DNA of 64,000 bases, from positions 16,948 through 80,947 of the forward strand of contig DASVVT010000007.1 of assembly GCA_036386415.1 (NCBI GenBank), given 5' to 3'. This document shows positions 1 through 7,250 of the stretch, in pieces. The translations under genes and the position numbers were made by a program. The notes under the pieces were generated by a model. That model had not been told where the DNA came from and did not search any database. It was given only the letters and a program-made list of their open reading frames with translations. The stretch is from DASVVT01 sp036386415 (GTDB taxonomy: Bacteria > Acidobacteriota > Blastocatellia > Pyrinomonadales > Pyrinomonadaceae). Position 1 is the first letter of the stretch, and each line of letters begins with the position of its first letter.

Positions 1-435
1 GCGCACACGGCGCTTGCAGGGAGTTCCTTTCTGTGTGCGTGCGCCGCAGATGGAGACGACTTCGTTCGGATCAGTGGGGCGCTCCGTAGCCGTTCCGTCG
101 GGGCCGTAGCTTGGCTCGGGTTTTGGTGTGGCCTGCGCCTCCGCACCCGTCTCTACAGCGTCTGCTGTCGGCGTTGCGGTATTTGTCGAGGCGGCAGGCA
201 AGGTGGATAGCTGGCCGCCGCGCTCGACGATGAGCGGCGGCGGAACATGGCGCCCGGTGCGGCCTGCCAGGAGCCCCAGACAGAAGAGCGTCGCGCCAGC
301 GATCAAGGGCAAGAGGATTTGCCCGCGTCGAAACCTTCGCGCGCAGGCCGCACAGAAGCGGCGGCTGTGCCAGAACCGCCAGCGCGGGCGCGAGATGCGC
401 TCTCCACATTCAACGCAAAAATTAGGTTTATACAT
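1..435 (-). CDS. Zinc-ribbon, single-TM protein with a C-terminal Cys motif (truncated by window edge)
   Basis: The reading frame opens at an ATG at 435 and stays open to base 1 (145 codons), so the 3' end lies outside the window. The N-terminus has two CxxC pairs (CVEC near residue 7, CAAC near residue 28), as in a small zinc ribbon. An Arg-rich stretch and one hydrophobic segment (about residues 43-58) follow, then a Pro/Thr/Ala-rich linker. The last visible part reads CGARTQKGTPCKRRV, a CGxxTxxGxPC motif that looks like the start of a small metal-binding domain known from phage and bacterial proteins. It is probably a membrane-anchored protein with metal-binding modules at both ends. No specific function can be assigned. 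The plus-strand ORFs over this region are judged to be shadows, because the Cys patterns make sense only on this strand. Confidence 0.6.
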   Translation of the reverse strand, partial: MYKPNFCVECGERISRPRWRFWHSRRFCAACARRFRRGQILLPLIAGATLFCLGLLAGRTGRHVPPPLIVERGGQLSTLPAASTNTATPTADAVETGAEAQATPKPEPSYGPDGTATERPTDPNEVVSICGARTQKGTPCKRRVR

Positions 436-734
436 GGTGAGCGCTCGACTTGCGATCAAAAGGTACGCACACGCCGCTCGTCGCGGTTCGAAGCACAGAC
501 GCGGCGCTTCAACCGCGACGGCGATGAGGAGTAGATCAAAGGCGCAGGATTATAAGCCGGTCTCCTGCTGCTGTCGGACTCCTTGCAACGAAGAGTCTCC
601 CGTGTTGCGTCTACGGGACAAGTTGCATACGTAAGACAAGTGTGATATGGTCTCACCTACTCCCGAGTTGTAGTTCGAAGATAGGAGTCGCTCTGCCGCG
701 CGGAAGAGCCCCTGGCAGTTGGCGTGATTCTTCG
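436..734. other. Intergenic region between divergent genes
   Basis: This is 299 bases between the truncated minus-strand gene and the plus-strand gene at 735. It should hold both promoters. I see no clear -35/-10 pair, no long hairpin and no member of the intergenic repeat families found elsewhere in the window. Small ORFs here lack protein-like features. Confidence 0.4.
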
Positions 735-1346
735 ATGAGCTTACGACTTTATTGTAATCGCTACACACATTTCAAAGACCCGCTGGTGTGCTCTGTGATC
801 TGCCCTTACCGCACGCGCTGTCAGGATTTCGCCCTTTTTTACGACGCGCACCGCGAGGATGTGGATACGGTTGTCGAGAACTATTTCGCCGGGCGCGCTC
901 TTAATCCGCAGCGTCCACGGACGCTGGTCGTGGCTAACGCTACGGCAGACATGCGCGCTCTTATTCGCCTGGAGGTAAAACGAGAAATGGCGGAAGCCAC
1001 TTATATATGGATTGGAAAAGACGACCAAGCGGAAGTGCTTGGGTTGGACGAGATCATACGGCGCGCCGAACGCGGTGCGAAGGCCAAGACCATTTACAGG
1101 ATCGCACAGGAGATGGAGCTGCGCTTCCAGCTCGTGCCGCGTAAGCGTATCGAGAAGGCCAAACGAGAGGTCGCCGCAGAGTTGGAGCGCGTCTCCGCGC
1201 GGCGTAAGGCATCGCGTCCTCGCCCCGTCGCCGTCGAGATGCCGCCCGCGCCCCCCGCGCCTGCAGCAGCACAGGATCATCCGGCTTCGGCAACGGCGCG
1301 CCGCTCGCGCCCACGCATCGCCAAGGTCGCTGGCGAAAGACATTAA
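735..1346 (+). CDS. Hypothetical protein with N-terminal cysteine cluster
   Basis: About 203 residues from the ATG at 735. The frame is open upstream to 642, but that extension is low-complexity and less likely to be coding. The N-terminus holds four cysteines (C7, C19, C23, C29; spacing C-x11-C-x3-C-x5-C), which suggests a zinc or iron-sulfur site. The middle is charged and probably helical. The C-terminal third is basic and rich in Pro and Ala (RPRPVAVEMPPAPPAP), ending with Arg/Lys clusters, which could bind nucleic acid. I do not recognise the family. It stands alone on the plus strand, followed by a weak inverted repeat and the VWA gene. Confidence 0.6.
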   Translation: MSLRLYCNRYTHFKDPLVCSVICPYRTRCQDFALFYDAHREDVDTVVENYFAGRALNPQRPRTLVVANATADMRALIRLEVKREMAEATYIWIGKDDQAEVLGLDEIIRRAERGAKAKTIYRIAQEMELRFQLVPRKRIEKAKREVAAELERVSARRKASRPRPVAVEMPPAPPAPAAAQDHPASATARRSRPRIAKVAGERH

Positions 1347-1349
1347 AGA

Positions 1350-1425
1350 GCCGCAGGCCGCAAGGACGTTCATGTCTTAACTATCTTCTACCTTTTGCTT
1401 TGCGGCCTACTGCTTTTCCCCTAAG
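1350..1425. repeat. Weak inverted repeat (GGCCGCAA core)
   Basis: The arms share GCAGGCCGCAAGG on the left and its approximate complement (CTTTGCGGCCTACTGC) on the right, about 40 bases apart. The arms are shorter and less perfect than those of the other intergenic elements. It may be a decayed copy. Confidence 0.35.
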
Positions 1426-1556
1426 CAACGCGCAGCCCGTTTGAAGCGTCCGACCTGGGGTCGAGGCATGCATATAAAGTCTCGGTGCTTGCAAAATGCT
1501 GGCGACCGATTGCATACTCGTATCATCCAGGCTGATAACGTGGTTGATGTTGAGCA

Positions 1557-2597
1557 ATGATTGATTTTCGACGATCCCCTTTCGCACCGTTCCGTGCACA
1601 ATCTCTCTACATAGCCCTGACGCTGGTCTTGCTGTGCGCCTGTGCGCCCATCTGCTCTGCGCAGGATGATCCCGAAGATGTCATCAAAGTTGAGTCCAAT
1701 CTGGTTCAGCTCAACGTCGGCGTGGTGGATCGACAGGGGCGTGCCATCACGAATCTGTCGCGCAACGACTTCGCCGTTTACGAGGATGGGATGCGCCAGC
1801 CGATCGTGAATTTCGAGCCGACGCAGGCGCCCTTCAGCCTCGTGCTGCTGCTCGACGTGTCCGGCTCGACGCTGAACTTTCGCACGACGCTCAAGCAGGC
1901 CGCGCTGCGCTTTATCGACGCGCTCGCCGTTGATGATCGCATCGCTGTGATCGCCTTCAACGAGAAGGCCGAGATGCTGACGAGTTTTACTTCCGACCGT
2001 AAAAAGATCGCCTACGCCATTGAGCAGGCGCAGGGCAAAGGCGGCACGGAACTCTTCAAGGCGCTCAGCTACTCGCTCGAACAACTGGCTAAAGAGCAGA
2101 AGCGGCGCAAGGCCATCGTCGTCATGAGCGACGGGCTCGACACGCAGATGCGTAATCATGATCGCTCGGCGGCGACCAACGCGCGGACGAACGAAGAGGC
2201 CATCGCATCTGTCAAGCCTGAGGCAAGCGCAAGCCTCAACGCCGTGCTCAATGCGGCAGACCGCCAAGGCGTGACGATCTACCCGCTGGCGCTTCCTTCG
2301 GGTGATCCAAAACGCCTGCCTGAGCTTGACCCTCGGATCATGGCGATTTACGCGTCCGCGCGCACGCGCATGCAGAAGCTTGCCGATAGAACCGGCGGGC
2401 GCTTGAATGAGATCAGGCGACTGGAAGATTTAGGGAGGCTCTACGCGGAAGTCGCCGCAGACCTGCGCACCCTCTACAGCATCGCCTACCAGCCGACAGG
2501 CCAGCGCCCACGCGACGGAAGCTGGCGCACCATACGCATAGATGTCGCGCGCTCGGAACTCATTGCGCGCACACGTCCAGGCTACTACGCGCGCTGA
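1557..2597 (+). CDS. Secreted VWFA-related (acidobacterial-type) protein
   Basis: 346 residues. A signal peptide (hydrophobic LYIALTLVLLCACAPICSA, cleavage near residue 35) precedes a beta-rich N-terminal segment (FAVYEDGMRQPIVNF) and a von Willebrand factor A domain (about residues 75-300). The MIDAS motif DVSGST is intact, and a second acidic loop (MSDGLDT) follows the next strand. The segment ending DLRTLYSIAYQPTGQRP and RTRPGYYAR is typical of the VWFA-related family (TIGR03436) that is expanded in Acidobacteria. The role is probably extracytoplasmic protein binding; the ligand is unknown. This gene is one of the reasons for the proposed taxonomy. Confidence 0.88.
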   Translation: MIDFRRSPFAPFRAQSLYIALTLVLLCACAPICSAQDDPEDVIKVESNLVQLNVGVVDRQGRAITNLSRNDFAVYEDGMRQPIVNFEPTQAPFSLVLLLDVSGSTLNFRTTLKQAALRFIDALAVDDRIAVIAFNEKAEMLTSFTSDRKKIAYAIEQAQGKGGTELFKALSYSLEQLAKEQKRRKAIVVMSDGLDTQMRNHDRSAATNARTNEEAIASVKPEASASLNAVLNAADRQGVTIYPLALPSGDPKRLPELDPRIMAIYASARTRMQKLADRTGGRLNEIRRLEDLGRLYAEVAADLRTLYSIAYQPTGQRPRDGSWRTIRIDVARSELIARTRPGYYAR

Positions 2598-2642
2598 AAA
2601 AGCAGGCCAACAAGGGCGCTTATTTCCTCCCTTGATGCCCGC

Positions 2643-2671
2643 TTGACACTCGCTTATGCCGCCCGTATATT
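2643..2671 (+). promoter_or_regulatory. Sigma-70 promoter for tRNA-Arg
   Basis: A perfect -35 TTGACA (2643-2648), a 17-base spacer and -10 TATATT (2666-2671) lie just upstream of the tRNA. The start would be about 2678, giving a short 5' leader. It matches the primary sigma-factor consensus; the primary sigma factor RpoD is encoded in this window. Confidence 0.8.
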
Positions 2672-2694
2672 CAATTTTCCGCTTTACATAAAGC

Positions 2695-2768
2695 GCACCC
2701 GTAGCTCAGTTGGATAGAGCGTCTGCCTACGAAGCAGAAGGTCGCATGTTCGAGCCATGCCGGGTGCA
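2695..2768 (+). tRNA. tRNA-Arg (anticodon ACG)
   Basis: A cloverleaf can be drawn by hand. The 7-bp acceptor stem is GCACCCG with CGGGTGC. The D-arm is GCTC/GAGC. The anticodon stem is TCTGC/GCAGA around the loop CTACGAA (anticodon ACG, normally deaminated to ICG to read CGU/CGC/CGA). The T-arm GCATG/CATGC encloses TTCGAGC, and the discriminator is A. The CCA end is not encoded. Its 3' end is repeated in degenerate form about 530 bases downstream, beyond the HNH gene. Confidence 0.95.
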
Positions 2769-2800
2769 TCATCTCTTTTCTTAACCTAAGGCTGACTCGT

Positions 2801-3241
2801 ATGAAACCCACCACTTCACGATTCAAGACCTGCACGCAATGCAAAGCTAGAAAACCCATCACTGAATTCAACTATAAGAGGCGGGTTGACGAAATCAGGC
2901 ACTCTTATTGTCGAGACTGTGGCAAGAAGATTACTCAGAGTCATTACAAGCGAAGAAAGCGATTATACCTAGACCGTAATCTTCGCGCTTACAGAGAGCG
3001 CCGCAACATTGTAATCACAGCAAAGTCGCAGCCTTGCGCTGATTGCGGAGTTCAATATCCTTATTACGTGATGGATTTAGATCACCGTGAGGGTGTAATT
3101 AAGCAGTTATCACTTCACGCTGTCCATAGGGTAACTAAACGAGCTGTTCTGCTTGAGATTGAAAAGTGTGATGTAGTGTGCGCCAACTGTCATCGAGAGC
3201 GAACACAACGACGCAAAGCATGGAAACAGTCGGAAGGATAA
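2801..3241 (+). CDS. HNH-type nuclease-like zinc protein next to tRNA-Arg
   Basis: 146 residues. Two CxxC pairs (C11/C14 and C37/C40) form an N-terminal zinc site. Another CxxC (C79/C82) follows, then LDHR (D94, H95) and CANCH (C127, C130, H131), the layout of a zinc-stabilised HNH endonuclease (beta-beta-alpha-metal) domain. The protein is very basic. The gene is visibly AT-richer than its neighbours and begins 32 bases after tRNA-Arg. An imperfect copy of the tRNA 3' end follows it. This suggests a small acquired element integrated at the tRNA. No integrase is present, so it may be a homing-type gene or the remnant of a larger element. Cleavage activity is inferred from the motif only. Confidence 0.72.
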   Translation: MKPTTSRFKTCTQCKARKPITEFNYKRRVDEIRHSYCRDCGKKITQSHYKRRKRLYLDRNLRAYRERRNIVITAKSQPCADCGVQYPYYVMDLDHREGVIKQLSLHAVHRVTKRAVLLEIEKCDVVCANCHRERTQRRKAWKQSEG

Positions 3242-3268
3242 GTAGCGGTATTACCAGTTGGCGATACT

Positions 3269-3300
3269 GTCACATGTTCTAGTCTTCCCAGGGGCATCAT
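3269..3300 (+). repeat. Degenerate copy of the tRNA-Arg 3' end (possible attachment-site remnant)
   Basis: These 32 bases match 2741-2772 (T-arm, acceptor 3' strand and flanking TCAT) at 25 of 32 positions without gaps. The upstream bases can form only a partial anticodon arm, so this is not a working tRNA. Together with tRNA-Arg it brackets the HNH gene as an imperfect direct repeat. Confidence 0.5.
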
Positions 3301-3304
3301 TATT

Positions 3305-3345
3305 AAACGAGAAGGGGCCGCCATTAGTGCGGCCTCTTCTCGTTT
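3305..3345. terminator. Bidirectional intrinsic terminator
   Basis: Arms of 17 bases (3305-3321 and 3329-3345) pair with a single G-U wobble around a 7-base loop. The stem has a GC-rich core (GGCCGC) and AAACGAGAA/TTCTCGTTT flanks, giving a T-rich exit on both strands. It lies between the plus-strand HNH gene and the convergent minus-strand methyltransferase, so it probably ends both transcripts. Confidence 0.8.
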
Positions 3346-3386
3346 CTCTAGTTATTCCTTCTTTTGTCAATGTGCCTTGAAGAGCA

Positions 3387-4166
3387 TCACCGGATTCGTC
3401 CGTAATATATTTCCGTATCGTACTCGAACGTAACCGTCCCGCCGCTTTGATGTTCATGAAAAATCTTTTCCAGTTCAACGATCATCGGCTCATACTTCGG
3501 ATGCCCTTCCATCGGCATGTAAGAAGAGGAGAGCACTCTGCCTATCAGGCTCTCGTAGTCGAAGACCTGAGCATTGGCGAAGACATCCGATTGATAGCGC
3601 CCCGCCCCGAAGAAGCGGCTCAGAACCTGCCCGTCAACATTTCGCTGGTTGACTTCCTGATAATCTATGCCGTGCTGGTGTAGAAAGCTTTCATATGCCT
3701 TTAGAAACGGAGTCGAATCGGTTTTACGGCTATTCCAGACGAGCACCGCGAAGCCCTCCGGCCTCAATATTCTCGAAAACTCTGCACGCGTCTTTGGCAC
3801 ATCGAACCAGTGAAAAGCCTGTCCGGCGGTCACGTAATCTATGCTCTGAGGTGCGAGCGTCGTCGCTTCGGCAGACCCTTTGATGCTTGTAAAGCCGGGG
3901 TATTTCTGGAGCAGCTTCTCCCCGGCCTCTCTCATCTCTTTGTTCGGCTCAACACAGAAGACCTTGTTCCTGTTCTTCAGAAACATCTCTGATAGGATGC
4001 CCGGCCCGGAACCGACATCTGCAATGACGGACGAAGAGGATAAGCCCAGATTCTCCCTCAGGAAATCAATCAGCTCCGGCGGATACTTCGGACGATACTT
4101 GATATAGTATTCGACCCTGCTCGAAAATCTTTTGACGGAATCCTGTTCAGTTCCCGCATTACTCAC
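3387..4166 (-). CDS. Class I SAM-dependent methyltransferase
   Basis: 259 residues from a GTG start at 4166, chosen because AGAGGAG lies about seven bases upstream. The Rossmann-fold SAM motif I is clear (VIADVGSGPGILSE, residues about 47-60). An acidic strand end (FCVEPN) that would bind the ribose follows, and then VTAGQAFHWFD, a phrase typical of the Methyltransf_11/25 families near YafE-type enzymes. The C-terminal third is a lid region (GGTVTFEYDTEIYYGRIR). The substrate cannot be told from sequence. It is convergent with the HNH gene across a strong terminator. Confidence 0.85.
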   Translation of the reverse strand: MSNAGTEQDSVKRFSSRVEYYIKYRPKYPPELIDFLRENLGLSSSSVIADVGSGPGILSEMFLKNRNKVFCVEPNKEMREAGEKLLQKYPGFTSIKGSAEATTLAPQSIDYVTAGQAFHWFDVPKTRAEFSRILRPEGFAVLVWNSRKTDSTPFLKAYESFLHQHGIDYQEVNQRNVDGQVLSRFFGAGRYQSDVFANAQVFDYESLIGRVLSSSYMPMEGHPKYEPMIVELEKIFHEHQSGGTVTFEYDTEIYYGRIR

Positions 4167-4210
4167 ACCGGTCTCCTCTTACTGATCGACAACCCAGGCC
4201 CTCCCGTCAA

Positions 4211-4696
4211 TCAATGCATGGCTGAAAACTGCGCGATGATGCGCTCGCGTATCTGCGCTGGTGTGAGCCCATCCTCCTTTTGAAGCTTATAGGCCATCAA
4301 GGCTTCATTGACGCAGACGGCGCACATCGACGAATGATCCGTCTCAAAGCAGGTGTGAAGGCTCTTGTGGCCGAAGCCTTCGTCGCAATGGCAGTAGCAG
4401 GGAAGCTGCGCCAGCGTCTCTGGAATCTCACGGGCGATCTGGTAGGCCGCCCGCGCCTGGCCGAAGAATCGTTGCGGGTCGAGCGTCGGAGCCAGGGGCT
4501 TTGCGTCGCGCGCGTTTTCATAGTGAGCGGGAATGCGCGGCGTCGGTCGCGACGCTGCGCGGTGCGCATCCTGTTGCTGCGCGCCGGATTTCGGTTGCAA
4601 ATTACCTTTCTCGTGTTGGCTGCTCTGCCTCATCGCGGTTGCTATCGCAGCAGCGACCGCGATCAACACCAGAAATACTATGACTGCTTTTTTCAT
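4211..4696 (-). CDS. Membrane-anchored PCYCGC-motif-like protein
   Basis: 161 residues. An N-terminal signal anchor (VIVFLVLIAVAAAIATA) is followed by a polar linker and a Cys-rich domain: PCYCHCDEGFGH (C100, C102, C104), then C116, C125 and C128. This resembles the PCYCGC family of extracytoplasmic proteins, with His in place of Gly. Six conserved-looking cysteines plus nearby His residues suggest metal binding or a redox role outside the membrane. The C-terminus (DGLTPAQIRERIIAQF) is helical. An AGGAG lies about 11 bases upstream of the ATG. It is co-directional with the methyltransferase, 44 bases apart. Confidence 0.7.
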   Translation of the reverse strand: MKKAVIVFLVLIAVAAAIATAMRQSSQHEKGNLQPKSGAQQQDAHRAASRPTPRIPAHYENARDAKPLAPTLDPQRFFGQARAAYQIAREIPETLAQLPCYCHCDEGFGHKSLHTCFETDHSSMCAVCVNEALMAYKLQKEDGLTPAQIRERIIAQFSAMH

Positions 4697-4732
4697 AAAA
4701 CTTTCGATCTCCTGACAGGTAGTTTACAACAG

Positions 4733-4876
4733 AAGTAGACAGTAGTCAGTAGACAGTAGACAGTAGAAAGAAAACGTATGAGACGTTTAACGTGGAGTCT
4801 TTCAATCACAGTTGACAACAAATTGCGTCACTACCGTTTTTCTACTGTCTACTGTCTACTGACTACTGTCTACTTT
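4733..4876. repeat. Heptamer inverted-repeat element, family A copy 1
   Basis: The left arm (about 4733-4773) is tandem AGTAGAC/AGTAGTC heptamers ending in AGTAGAAAG. The right arm (about 4838-4876) is the complementary CTACTGT/CTACTGA series. The centre of about 65 bases is unique. The right arm covers the stop codon of the XerD gene. Confidence 0.85.
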
Positions 4877-5783
4877 CCTTATCCATCTTTGCTCTTGGAT
4901 GATGTCGGTCGTAGGTGGCGCGAAGCTGTCGGTCTGTGATGTGTGTGTAGATTTGTGTGGTGGAGATGTCGCTGTGGCCGAGGAGCGCCTGAACGGAGCG
5001 CGAGTCGGCCCCGCGTTGCAGGAGATGCGTGGCGAAGCTGTGGCGCAGGGTGTGCGGCGAAACGTTGCGCAGCCCTACGCGCGCGGCATGTTCCCTGATC
5101 CTCGCCCAGATGATTTGGCGCGTCAATATATATCCTGAGTTGCTGATGAACAGATGCGTAGCGTGAGCCTTGCCGGAGCGAGCGCGTACGGTCATGTACT
5201 GTTGTAGCCAGTGCGTGGCGCTTCTGCCGATGGGAACGCGCCGCTCCTTGCTGCCTTTGCCGTGACAGACGATGAGGCCGCCATCTATGTCCACGTCCGC
5301 GAGTTTCATCGACACCAGCTCTGAAATGCGCAGACCCGTGGCATACATCAACTCCAGTATAGAGCGATCACGCAGTCCTTCTGCGGTCGAAGTGTCTGGG
5401 GCTGCGAGCAGGCGCTCGATCTCATCTTCCGTCAGAAACCTCGGCAGATATGCGCCCCTTTGCGGAGTGCTGAGGTCTTCCGCCGGGTGGCTCTTGATGT
5501 GCCCGTCGAGCATGAGGAAGCGATAGAGGCCGCGCGCGGCGCTGACGGCGCGTGAGACGGACGAGGGCGCTAGCCCATCGCGCGAAAGCTCAGCGATCCA
5601 CTCGCGGAGATTCGTGCGCGTCAATTCCTCTATGCGCTTGCCGTGCGCTTCGGCCCAGACTTCCAGCCGCGCCAGATCGTGTCTGTAGCTTTCGAGAGAA
5701 TTCCGAGACAGACCTTTTTCGACCTGTATGTAAGTGAGGTACTCCCGAACCAGATCGCGCTTGCGCAGTGTCTCCATAGTCAT
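4863..5783 (-). CDS. xerD: Site-specific tyrosine recombinase XerD-like
   Basis: About 306 residues from the ATG at 5783 (MTMETLRKRDLVREYL); a second ATG lies at 5777. Upstream in-frame codons derive from an intergenic repeat. The N-terminal SAM-like core-binding domain (EYLTYIQVEKGLSRNSLESYRHDL) is followed by the catalytic domain. The Arg in TGLRISEL, Lys in HGKGSKERRVP, His/Arg in PHTLRHSFATH, His in LGHSDIS and Tyr in TQIYTH are all present. The family resolves chromosome dimers at dif with a XerC partner, which is absent here. The final codons (SRQ, stop) are supplied by the family A repeat. It could also be XerC/XerA; the neighbourhood does not decide. Confidence 0.88.
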   Translation of the reverse strand: MTMETLRKRDLVREYLTYIQVEKGLSRNSLESYRHDLARLEVWAEAHGKRIEELTRTNLREWIAELSRDGLAPSSVSRAVSAARGLYRFLMLDGHIKSHPAEDLSTPQRGAYLPRFLTEDEIERLLAAPDTSTAEGLRDRSILELMYATGLRISELVSMKLADVDIDGGLIVCHGKGSKERRVPIGRSATHWLQQYMTVRARSGKAHATHLFISNSGYILTRQIIWARIREHAARVGLRNVSPHTLRHSFATHLLQRGADSRSVQALLGHSDISTTQIYTHITDRQLRATYDRHHPRAKMDKESRQ

Positions 5784-5790
5784 GACAATA

Positions 5791-5905
5791 TAAAGGCAAA
5801 AGTAAAAAGGCAAAAGGCAAAAGTGAGGCCGCAAACCACTTCGACAGATTCGATTGAAATGCTTTTCCCCTGACTTTTGCCTTTTGCCTTTTTACTTTCT
5901 ACTTT
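5791..5905. repeat. Heptamer inverted-repeat element with AAAAGGC words
   Basis: The left arm (5791-5825) is a run of AAAGGC/AAAAGT units. The right arm (5873-5905) is the complementary CTTTTGCC series. The centre is about 47 bases. The element fills the gap between xerD and the DUF6328 gene and touches both. Confidence 0.75.
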
Positions 5906-6886
5906 TCATGAAGCGAGCTGCTTCCCCTGATGATCGACAGACTTTTGCCCTGCGTGCTCGTTCTGGCTCCGGCGATAGATCGTATACCCGAACCAGAGGC
6001 CGTAGAAAAAGAGGAGCGACAACGATGCAGCGACGAGCGCAGTGGTGACGGATTCCGTGACCTTGCGCACGACGACAAACAGATCGCCGCAGATGCCGAG
6101 CGCGAGCGGGATCATGGCGGCGATCAGGAGGCGACTGGCGAATCTATGGAAGTGCTCCGTATTTTCTCCCTCCTCCACGATGCGATGGTAGGCGGCGGGA
6201 GCCATCAACAGGATGATGGAGAGCGCCATTAAGCCCAGACATGCCAGGTGCACGTACCTGGAAGAGACGGGCAGCTTCTCGAAGCTTTCCATCAACGTGC
6301 TGACAAACTGGAAGCCGAGCAGCGCCTGCGCGCCCGGCAGTACGACCCTCGCCTCCGTGAGAACCTGTTCTATTTTGTCCTTCAGTTTTGTGCCGCCCTC
6401 TTCCGGTTCGTTCTTCTCTTTTTCCATCTCGCCTGCCTCCCTGATCTCAGACGCGCGCTCAGCTTTACGAATCACTTCCAGCCCGTACCAGAAGAATAGC
6501 GCAATCAGAGTCACGACCGCCCCGATGATGATTGCAGGTGTGATCCCCATTAACTGTCTCGTGACGACATATACATCAAGGCCGAGGGCGAAGGCGAAAG
6601 GCAGCAGCGCGAAGGTTAAAGCCCTCGTCGTGAACCGATGCACATCGTGTGTATCCTCGCCGTCTGCGACGATGCGGTGGTACGCGCCCGGCCACATCAG
6701 CAGGGCGACCGCCATGAGCATCAGGCAGAGCGAGCACAGTTTGAGCAGTTGTGAAGATTCGGGTAGCTTCTCAAAGAGCGGCTCAAACACGGAGCGGTAC
6801 TGAAAGCCGACTAAGATTTGAGAGCCGAGAATGAGCATGCGCCCCTCGTCCAGCGCCGTCTTGATCCTATCCTTCAGTTTCGCCAT
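5906..6886 (-). CDS. Membrane protein with two tandem DUF6328-like domains
   Basis: 326 residues built from two homologous halves. Each starts with a KLKDRI/KLKDKI helix and an E-x-R motif (DEGRMLILGSQ and TEARVVLPGAQ). Each continues with LLGFQF or LVGFQY, then F-x-KLP-x-SS, and carries the AYHRIV motif after the second TM helix. Each half has about four membrane segments; a charged linker (EMEKEKNEPEEGG) joins them. DUF6328 proteins are usually single-unit, about 150 residues, so this is an internal duplication. The repeated AYHRIVxxGE and HRFxxR motifs suggest a conserved functional face, but the function is unknown. Confidence 0.72.
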   Translation of the reverse strand: MAKLKDRIKTALDEGRMLILGSQILVGFQYRSVFEPLFEKLPESSQLLKLCSLCLMLMAVALLMWPGAYHRIVADGEDTHDVHRFTTRALTFALLPFAFALGLDVYVVTRQLMGITPAIIIGAVVTLIALFFWYGLEVIRKAERASEIREAGEMEKEKNEPEEGGTKLKDKIEQVLTEARVVLPGAQALLGFQFVSTLMESFEKLPVSSRYVHLACLGLMALSIILLMAPAAYHRIVEEGENTEHFHRFASRLLIAAMIPLALGICGDLFVVVRKVTESVTTALVAASLSLLFFYGLWFGYTIYRRSQNEHAGQKSVDHQGKQLAS

Positions 6887-6946
6887 GTCTCACCCTTTGA
6901 AAGTTTCCCCTGATTCTAGCAGAGTGCGCGCGACTTGCTTAAGAGA

Positions 6947-7245
6947 TTTCACCAAAAGGCACAAAGACATGAAGAGAATTAGAGCAAATTTCAATCGAGT
7001 GTAGGGAGAGAGCGAACGTGAAACCGCAAAGGACGCAGAGCGAGACCGCAAAGAACGCAAAGATTTCTCTGCGCTCTTTGCGTCTTCCTCCTTGGCGTCC
7101 TTTGCGTTGAACTCTTCCGTACAGCCAAATGAAATCTGCTCTAGAAGTTTAATCGACAATAGTGAATAGCCAAGACCTTTCTCTTGCCATTAACTATTGA
7201 CTATTCGCTTCTTTTGCTTTGTGTCTTTATGCCTGCGTGGTGAAA
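6947..7245. repeat. Nested intergenic inverted repeats (three or four layers)
   Basis: The 364-base gap between 6886 and 7251 is nearly all repeat. The outer arms are 6947-6974 (TTTCACCAAAAGGCACAAAG) and 7208-7245. Inside lies a TTAGAGCAAATTTCA/TGAAATCTGCTCTAG pair (6979-6993 and 7130-7144). This encloses a CGCAAAGGACGC-type palindrome (about 7021-7110). A further short element with CAATAGT/GAATAGC heptamers sits at about 7153-7207. Small ORFs here are made of repeat and are not genes. Confidence 0.75.
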
Positions 7246-7250
7246 CGTTC

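Noticed and set aside
128..634. Plus-strand 168-codon frame over the left-edge gene
   Set aside because: Low-complexity and Arg/Ser-rich, while the opposite strand has ordered CxxC motifs and a TM helix.
3251..3478. Small minus-strand ORF containing PGKTRTCDS
   Set aside because: This peptide is the usual artefact of translating the antisense of a tRNA T-arm; here it comes from the degenerate tRNA end, not a gene.
4733..4876. Tandem short repeats that might suggest a CRISPR array
   Set aside because: The repeat unit is seven bases with no unique spacers, the arms are complementary to each other, and no cas gene is in the window.
6890..7159. Minus-strand 89-codon ORF
   Set aside because: It is made almost wholly of CGCAAAGG palindrome sequence.
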